Position numbers and translations under genes: made by a program. A stretch of DNA of 64,000 bases, taken from the NCBI GenBank assembly GCA_977006965.1, contig OZ345367.1:2108001-2172000 (forward strand), written 5' to 3'. This stretch comes from Phymatolithon calcareum. Taxonomy: Eukaryota; Rhodophyta; Florideophyceae; Hapalidiales. The notes under the pieces were generated by a model. It worked only from the letters and a program-made list of their open reading frames with translations. It was not told the DNA's origin and made no database searches. Shown here piece after piece: positions 59,601 to 64,000 of the stretch (its first letter is position 1; the number at the start of each line of letters is the position of its first letter).

Positions 59601-61268
59601 AATTGGCATACGCAGTTAGCGGTAAGTATTCGTCGACATTTCCGGCAACTCGAAAACGGTCAATCTTTCTATCCAGAGTCATCAATATGCGCCAGCGTGC
59701 TGCATCAACTTGCTCGCATAAATCAAAATGAAGGTGCTTTCGACGAGGCGGAGCAGCTTTATCGGGAAAGCTTGCGAATGAAGCGTGCCGTGCATGGAGA
59801 AGATACCGTGCATCCAAGTATCGCGGCGTCGATCCACCAGCTGGGCGGAGTGATGAAAGCTAAAGGGGTTTTGGACGAGGCGGAGCAGCTTTATCGGGAA
59901 AGCTTGCGAATGTATCGTGCGGTCCATGGAGAAGATACCGTGCATCCATATATCGCAGCGTCGCTGGGCAATCTCGGCGGAGTGATGAAAGCTAAAGGGG
60001 TTTTGGACGAGGCGGAGCAGCTTTATCGGGAAAGCTTGCGAATGTATCGTGCGGTCCATGGAGAAGATACCGTGCATCCATATATCGCGGCGTCGCTGGG
60101 CAATCTCGGCGGAGTGATGAAAGCGAAAGGGGTTTTGGACGAGGCGGAGCAGCTTTATCGGGAAAGCTTGCGAATGAAGCGTGCGGTCCATAGAGAAGAT
60201 ACCGTGCATCCAGATATCGCGGCGTCGCTCCACCAGCTGGGCGGAGTGATGAAAGCTAAAGGGGTTTTGGACGAGGCGGAGCAGCTTTATCGGGAAAGCT
60301 TGCGAATGTATCGTGCGGTCCATGGAGAAGATACCGTGCATCCATATATCGCGGCGTCGCTGGGCAATCTCGGCGGAGTGATGGAAGCTAAAGGGGTTTT
60401 GGACGAGGCGGAGCAGCTTTATCGGGAAAGCTTGCGAATGTATCGTGCGGTCCATGGAGAAGATACCGTGCATCCATATATCGCGGCGTCGCTGGGCAAT
60501 CTCGGCGGAGTGATGGAAGCTAAAGGGGTTTTGGACGAGGCGGAGCAGCTTTATCGGGAAAGCTTGCGAATGTATCGTGCCGTCCATGGAGAAGATACCG
60601 TGCATCCAGATATCGCGGCGTCGCTCCACCAGCTGGGCGGAGTGATGAAAGCTAAAGGGGTTTTGGACGAGGCGGAGCAGCTTTATCGGGAAAGCTTGCG
60701 AATGTATCGTGCGGTCCATGGAGAAGATACCGTGCATCCATATATCGCAGCGTCGCTGGGCAATCTCGGCGGAGTGATGAAAGCTAAAGGGGTTTTGGAC
60801 GAGGCGGAGCAGCTTTATCGGGAAAGCTTGCGAATGTATCGTGCCGTGCATGGAGAAGATACCGTGTATCCAAGTATCGCGGCGTCGCTGGGTAATCTCG
60901 GCGTAGTGATGGAAGCTAAAGGGGTTTTGGACGAGGCGGAGCAGCTGTATCGGGAAAGCTTGCGAATGAACCGTGCCGTGCATGGAGAAGATACCGTGCA
61001 TCCAAGTATCGCGGCGTCGATCCACCAGCTGGGCGGAGTGATGGAAGCTAAAGGGGTTTTGGACGAGGCGGAGCAGCTTTATCGGGAAAGCTTGCGAATG
61101 GAGCGTGCGGTCCATGGAGAAGATACCGTGCATCCATATATCGCGGCGTCGCTGGGCAATCTCGGCGGAGTGATGGAAGCTAAAGGGGTTTTGGACGAGG
61201 CGGAGCAGCTTTATCGGGAAAGCTTGCGAATGGAGCGTGCCGTGCATGGAGAAGATGCCGTGAATTGA
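56685..61268 (+). CDS. NLR-like STAND NTPase: PH-like, helical region, NB-ARC, near-identical TPR array
   Basis: 1527 residues, ATG 56685, one exon. Residues about 45-165 look like a PH-type fold ending VVIVASSESERSDWISTLRV. About 200-410 is all-helical (AETAERVADVAKCVTVVGAA ... VDEMKREIDK), reminiscent of four-helix signalling bundles. The NB-ARC core follows: YFVGRGKEREKLQ, P-loop QYGGAGKTQLM (about 448), Walker B RWMLCLDNADD (about 528), GWVIVTSRRGD, GLAGLPLALVQAG (about 640), and an MHD-like FKLHTMIRLCV (about 782). From about 1003 come TPR units of 44 residues (LDEAEQLYRESLRM-x-RAVHG-EDTV-H-P-x-IAAS), kinesin-light-chain-like, about twelve of them nearly identical. All nucleotide-binding residues are intact. 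Likely an intracellular sensor or immune-type receptor that oligomerises on ligand binding; function inferred from architecture. The stop falls inside a repeat, and decayed units follow. Confidence 0.93.
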   Translation: MNSSAHIPAMSPTPNVSENLFPKALVYQSEENARSTQASPRKAWLAFASALRWKYVKDAANLEAPLTLLDFRCDECLVLDRLPTDAAWKHVEDAVRPFQGNTDGGPALCVSGRLPSRIPVVRGRKTVVIVASSESERSDWISTLRVRIAPWKALMEIYRTLVSSRVSSGVPVLAIASVIHDQVASKRHLIMPPVSAAAGTSHCSDSGSGSPILRLADTLDSSSRIPEFVESVAIIVKVLRESVPNVAETAERVADVAKCVTVVGAAFQVVALGARLAHMVCEGARGRQILPRLHSELETLSVAASESTIAVLNPEAGIDDLRIEAIFKFQEECMQTLEGIEDQLMRGKVGQAMSSSMVSDAESKVKSFHERLVAIRNTGDVAIVKVAVDEMKREIDKNQTLGNVGSSGYNGDVLPMPSLSPYFVGRGKEREKLQNILQRFGSAAITQYGGAGKTQLMVSFAESARRNGLVPGGAFWVPVAGNEAQILSSVGDFARRLGRFYLPESERSSVGPVIGALRRALDSVEGRWMLCLDNADDEEAAEVLGEIAKLAEEECGWVIVTSRRGDPMLWSGLAEGQMLKLSPLEEEDAMLELLKFKNAESRKAKRDTAMYSALERLKYEDPEEYRALADLGGRKEMYGLAGLPLALVQAGSYIASAGITIAEYVEVYKKQWKNEDLSLVFRKAMKSYGVREEQRAIWTTWKVNMSKLDRLSRSVLRAVAMLGDRGIPEGLMKRVVMECSRDESMGESSNLPYFNTVKLELVNEASLLSMENESGTSRDTVFKLHTMIRLCVRTDAGTERRECQSRALRAVHACVSQVLEEDGFNFNSLPGVYVETMRYLLPHAVSVVKEQMQVSRRIAMEMFATKSEPLANFAIDMLLSSGRAREADDLCSIVLPLVSWEDRKLDMRELASKLVFALTCVRTIEETKRQQDREKWFKYILLRSRARYAIGQFRDSENDARNALRKIQSGGQNWHTQLAVSIRRHFRQLENGQSFYPESSICASVLHQLARINQNEGAFDEAEQLYRESLRMKRAVHGEDTVHPSIAASIHQLGGVMKAKGVLDEAEQLYRESLRMYRAVHGEDTVHPYIAASLGNLGGVMKAKGVLDEAEQLYRESLRMYRAVHGEDTVHPYIAASLGNLGGVMKAKGVLDEAEQLYRESLRMKRAVHREDTVHPDIAASLHQLGGVMKAKGVLDEAEQLYRESLRMYRAVHGEDTVHPYIAASLGNLGGVMEAKGVLDEAEQLYRESLRMYRAVHGEDTVHPYIAASLGNLGGVMEAKGVLDEAEQLYRESLRMYRAVHGEDTVHPDIAASLHQLGGVMKAKGVLDEAEQLYRESLRMYRAVHGEDTVHPYIAASLGNLGGVMKAKGVLDEAEQLYRESLRMYRAVHGEDTVYPSIAASLGNLGVVMEAKGVLDEAEQLYRESLRMNRAVHGEDTVHPSIAASIHQLGGVMEAKGVLDEAEQLYRESLRMERAVHGEDTVHPYIAASLGNLGGVMEAKGVLDEAEQLYRESLRMERAVHGEDAVN
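59742..61268 (+). repeat. 132-bp tandem repeat array (12 TPR units)
   Basis: The string atcgggaaagcttgcgaatg recurs at exact 132-bp steps: 59761, 59893, 60025, 60157, 60289, 60421 (final base of each unit's frame unchanged), 60553, 60685, 60817, 60949 (gtatcggg variant just before), 61081 and 61213. Units are roughly 95 percent or more identical by eye. Differences cluster at a few codons: the residue before RAVHG (K,Y,Y,K,Y,Y,Y,Y,Y,N,E,E), the residue after the proline (S,Y,Y,D,Y,Y,D,Y,S,S,Y), the triplet IHQ/LHQ/LGN, and K or E before AKG. Confidence 0.97.
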
Positions 61269-61640
61269 GAAATCGCGGTTTCGGTGAGCAATTTCGGCGG
61301 AGTGATGGAATCTAAAGGCTTTTTGGACTAGGCGGAGGTGCTGTTTCGCGAAAGCCTCGGAATTCTGCTTGTCGTTCATGGAGAAGATGCCGTGAATCGA
61401 GACATCGCGATTCCGCTGGGCAAACTCGTCTGGGTGATGAGAGCCAAAGGCTTTTTGGACGAGGCGGATGAGTTTTACCGCGAACGTCAGCGCATGAAGA
61501 ATGCCGTCCATGGATAAGATGCTGTGCATCTAGAAATCGCCGCATTGTTGCACCAGCTGGGCGGTGTGGGCAAACTAAATCCGTTTTGGACGAGATAGAG
61601 GAACTGTAACGCGAAAGCGTGGACAATTGCCTTCTGGATG
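61269..61640 (+). pseudogene. Decayed TPR units downstream of the NLR stop
   Basis: After the TGA at 61266-61268 the same 132-bp unit continues for at least two and a half more copies (tcgcgaaagcc at 61345-equivalent, ccgcgaacgtc at 61477-equivalent, cgcgaaagcg at about 61609). It stays in frame and without indels until about 61560. Further in-frame stops are a TAG at 61329 and a TAA at 61515. These units are clearly more diverged (for example FGGVMESKGFLD and KLVWVMRAKGFLDEADEFYR). So an ancestral protein was longer and was truncated by point stops. Confidence 0.9.
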
Positions 61641-64000
61641 TGAATTGCTTATCTAAGAAGGAAACTGCAGCTCTCGATGCACAAGCGCTTTCCGTGTTCG
61701 ATATGGAATGCACGCATGCGACAGCTACCCACACGGAAGTTCAGCCTGTTCATTCGTGCCGTTTGTACCAATGGCTTCTGTACGGATCCCCCTCGCACCC
61801 TATACAGTACCTCGCGAACAGTTCTGGTGTGGTTTTTTTTGTGGACCTGCGCTGTTTGCTGAGAGCACAAAAAGACATTTCGGGAGCAACTTGAAAGTGA
61901 CAGGCCGGAAAAATAGACACTGATTTATGAAACTTATTTTTATGGAGGACTCTGGCTGAGACCGTATCGAACGCCTCGGACAATTGGTGGGCAGCACCTA
62001 AGAAACTGCAACGGGCTGCACCTTCACATTGATTGATTGATTGACTGATTGCGTTTCATGGATACTTGTGCTGCTTCAAAGCCATGGACTGCGTTAGCCA
62101 CGCCAACGCTACCCAGCCCGTCCACAACATTTGTTCGCTTGCTTTGAGTGGCGTCATCCCTCGTCTGCGGACGGTGCTCGCCATCCACGAACACAAGACA
62201 GGCGTCACATCGGTCGCTCAGATGCAAACTGCGCGTGAGAGAGAAGCTGCGAATTTGCGAAATAGGAAGCATCTTGCAAAGGATACCACAACAAGCTTTG
62301 AGGGCACCGTAAAAATTGAACGTCCAGAAATGTGACAGAGAATATATTCCTGCCTACACGAATGCGCACGCAAGGAGTGGGTGCTGTCTGTCTTGCCTTG
62401 CACTAAAAGCGGCAGAGGCAAACACAATAAGCGTTCCACCTGAAACTCAGTGAGCGGTGGGCATTAATTCCATTCCGAATTGAATCACTACGCCGGTGCG
62501 GTACACGGCCGCGAGCGCAATCGGGCTTTGCGACGTTCATGCAGTCGTTCTCCTCTCGCCGCATGCAGAATTTTCGACGCCTCCGCACGCACGCCGCGAG
62601 CGCTCGCCACCTCCCTCGCTCATTGAATGCGGCACAGCTCCGGTGGTCAGCGACAGTTCCTTCAGAAAATCCGAACTCCCTCGACATGCACAGGAATGGA
62701 TTTATACACGTCGAGGATATCTTCTTCTTCACCGTAAAGAAGCACACGCTGCTTCGACCTTGTTCTTCACTTTGCGGCGAAACTTTTCAAAGTGAATATC
62801 TTGGAACTATGCTATAATTAGAGTATTGTTCTATTTGTTGGCCTTCTCTCCCCAAGCAGTTTATTCACCGGCCACAACCCGGACGAGAAGATCTCACCGG
62901 TGTTTGAAAGAGTCAGACTCCACTGCAGTTTTAGCCGTTCGTTTGATGAGAGAGGAGGGGCCAGCAGTCGAGAGCCGGGTTTACGTCTTCTGTGCGATGC
63001 GAAGCAGTGCGCGGGGCATACATGTTGGTAATGGAGGGAATGACTGGCACTCATCCAGATGACAACATTAGTTTTGTTTCGGTTGCCTTCTTTCGCCGCG
63101 AAAAGTAGCCGAAATTACAGATTTATCTGTAAAGGTCCACTGCGTCAGTAAAGCTCAAGTAACGAGTTTAAGCCGTTCCGCCTCTAACTACTGTAGACTT
63201 GTGCTGACACATCCATATCCTTCGTCTTCTATTATGCTTATAAATCTGTTGATAAGCTTGCTAAATCCGGGCGAAAGAAACGATGTCTGTCGAAAAGTAT
63301 AGAATCTGGACAAGCATTGCACTGTTCTTACCAGCAATCGTACCAATCATTTCAACATGACTACAGGGCAATGCAATCATTTGCAATGGCTGCAATAATG
63401 TGGAATCGCGTCGGAAAGCTCGACATACTTGGAGACAAACTATGGGCAATATCGCATCGGGGAATGAGGTTGCGGCCGTCGCCGTATATTGTGATATAGA
63501 GGATATCTTCTTTAAGATCTTATCTCTCGTTTTCATGGCCATGAGAATTAATGGCGTGAAAAGCAACATAGTTTCACGAAACACAGAAGAAAAGTTTATC
63601 AAACCATCGGAAAGGGACGAAGATGAATGTCCTCCACGTCCAGGCGCAATGACACACATTTAATAAGTGGGCAATACAGTTTGACCACAGCACCTTTTGG
63701 TCGCACGACACTCCATTTCATCAGGTGTTCTCGATCTTCTGATACACAGCTCGGTGCCGCCAGTAACCGCCATGGGGGCCGGTTCGGCGGCGACCGGCCG
63801 TGAATTTAATTCCAACGTTCCCAAAGATCCCGAGCTAAAGATCATAACACTTACCTGCCCTCGACATCGCGCCTCTCAACAACAAGCAATCAAGGTGCCA
63901 CATTGCAACATCCGCCTCTGTTCGCTCGCCGGCATCGAGCAATTGCTTTCTTCCATCTTAAAGCTTTCAATCATAGCACTTGGCTCACGTCATTAGTATG
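61641..64000. other. Right end, no supported gene
   Basis: About 2.4 kb. A small tgat microsatellite (attgattgattgactgattg) is at about 62027-62050. Short overlapping frames on both strands (62403-62817, 63261-63663, 63697-63996) have fairly gene-like codon use but no family motif. One at 63697 contains GAGSAATGREFNSNVPKDPE and might be the first exon of a gene that continues beyond the window. I cannot support any of them. Confidence 0.35.

Noticed and set aside
59682-61529. 615-codon antisense ORF across the TPR array
   Set aside because: It is an artefact of the repeat: a 132-bp unit with no stop in the reverse phase stays open for as long as the array. Sense strand has the NB-ARC gene with clear domains.
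63660-63996. Overlapping ORFs at right edge (GAGSAATGREFNSN on plus)
   Set aside because: Codon use is plausible but no family motif; might be a first exon cut by the edge, cannot be supported.
1-64000. CRISPR arrays, prokaryotic operons, rRNA genes
   Set aside because: None seen; the introns, domain families and LTR retrotransposon are eukaryotic, and the 132-bp array is protein-coding.

Overview
The window is nuclear DNA of a compact-genome eukaryote. Most genes are single-exon or carry one short GT-AG intron (61 to 136 nt where I could place one), gaps between genes are often under 100 bp, and genes sit on both strands. The host gene set is generically eukaryotic: TM9SF, diphosphoinositol-phosphate phosphohydrolase, p47/UBX, FAD synthase, FANCL, XRCC2, MYG1, a plant/algal-type PDI fused to ERV41/46, GID8, a HemY-type protoporphyrinogen oxidase and NOM1. 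There is also a large STAND/NB-ARC-TPR gene. My best guess is a red alga, probably a multicellular florideophyte. This is inference from gene style and content; no organelle or rRNA marker is present to prove it.

Layout. 1-2.5 kb: two head-to-tail TM9SF (nonaspanin) paralogues, one cut by the window edge. 4.5-5.5 kb: a hAT transposon relic. 5.8 kb: a small secreted protein with a duplicated ten-cysteine module. 7.7-16.5 kb: a gene-dense block (DIPP Nudix, a proline-rich coiled-coil protein, p47, FAD synthase, FANCL, XRCC2, a divergent protein kinase). 17.5-26.6 kb: two large membrane proteins of unknown function, one with Sel1 repeats, separated by a nested transposon. 26.6-29.5 kb: gene-poor, with degenerate coding traces. 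29.5-38 kb: a second gene-dense block (MYG1, PDI-ERV, GID8, PPOX, a truncated NOM1). 38-56.5 kb: a transposon-rich island holding a pogo/Tigger element with its TA target duplication, two TIR elements with exact 7-bp duplications (one of them nested at 21.7 kb), a dead PIF/Harbinger-like transposase, a complete recent Copia element with nearly identical LTRs, an older inverted LTR, and further TIR elements. 56.7-61.3 kb: an NLR-like gene. 61.3-64 kb: its decayed tail, then sequence with no convincing gene.

How the parts relate. FANCL and XRCC2 (FANCU) are immediate neighbours on one strand and both act in interstrand-crosslink repair. p47 and FAD synthase, and MYG1 and the PDI-ERV gene, are divergent pairs that probably share promoters. 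The most interesting object is the NB-ARC-TPR gene at 56685-61268. It has a PH-like N-terminus, a helical signalling region and a P-loop switch, followed by about twelve 44-residue TPR units that are almost identical in DNA but differ at a few fixed positions in a combinatorial, partly coupled pattern. In-frame decayed units follow the stop codon. This looks like a repeat-recombining recognition surface. The window also carries several very long, near-perfect short-loop hairpins that no annotated gene explains.
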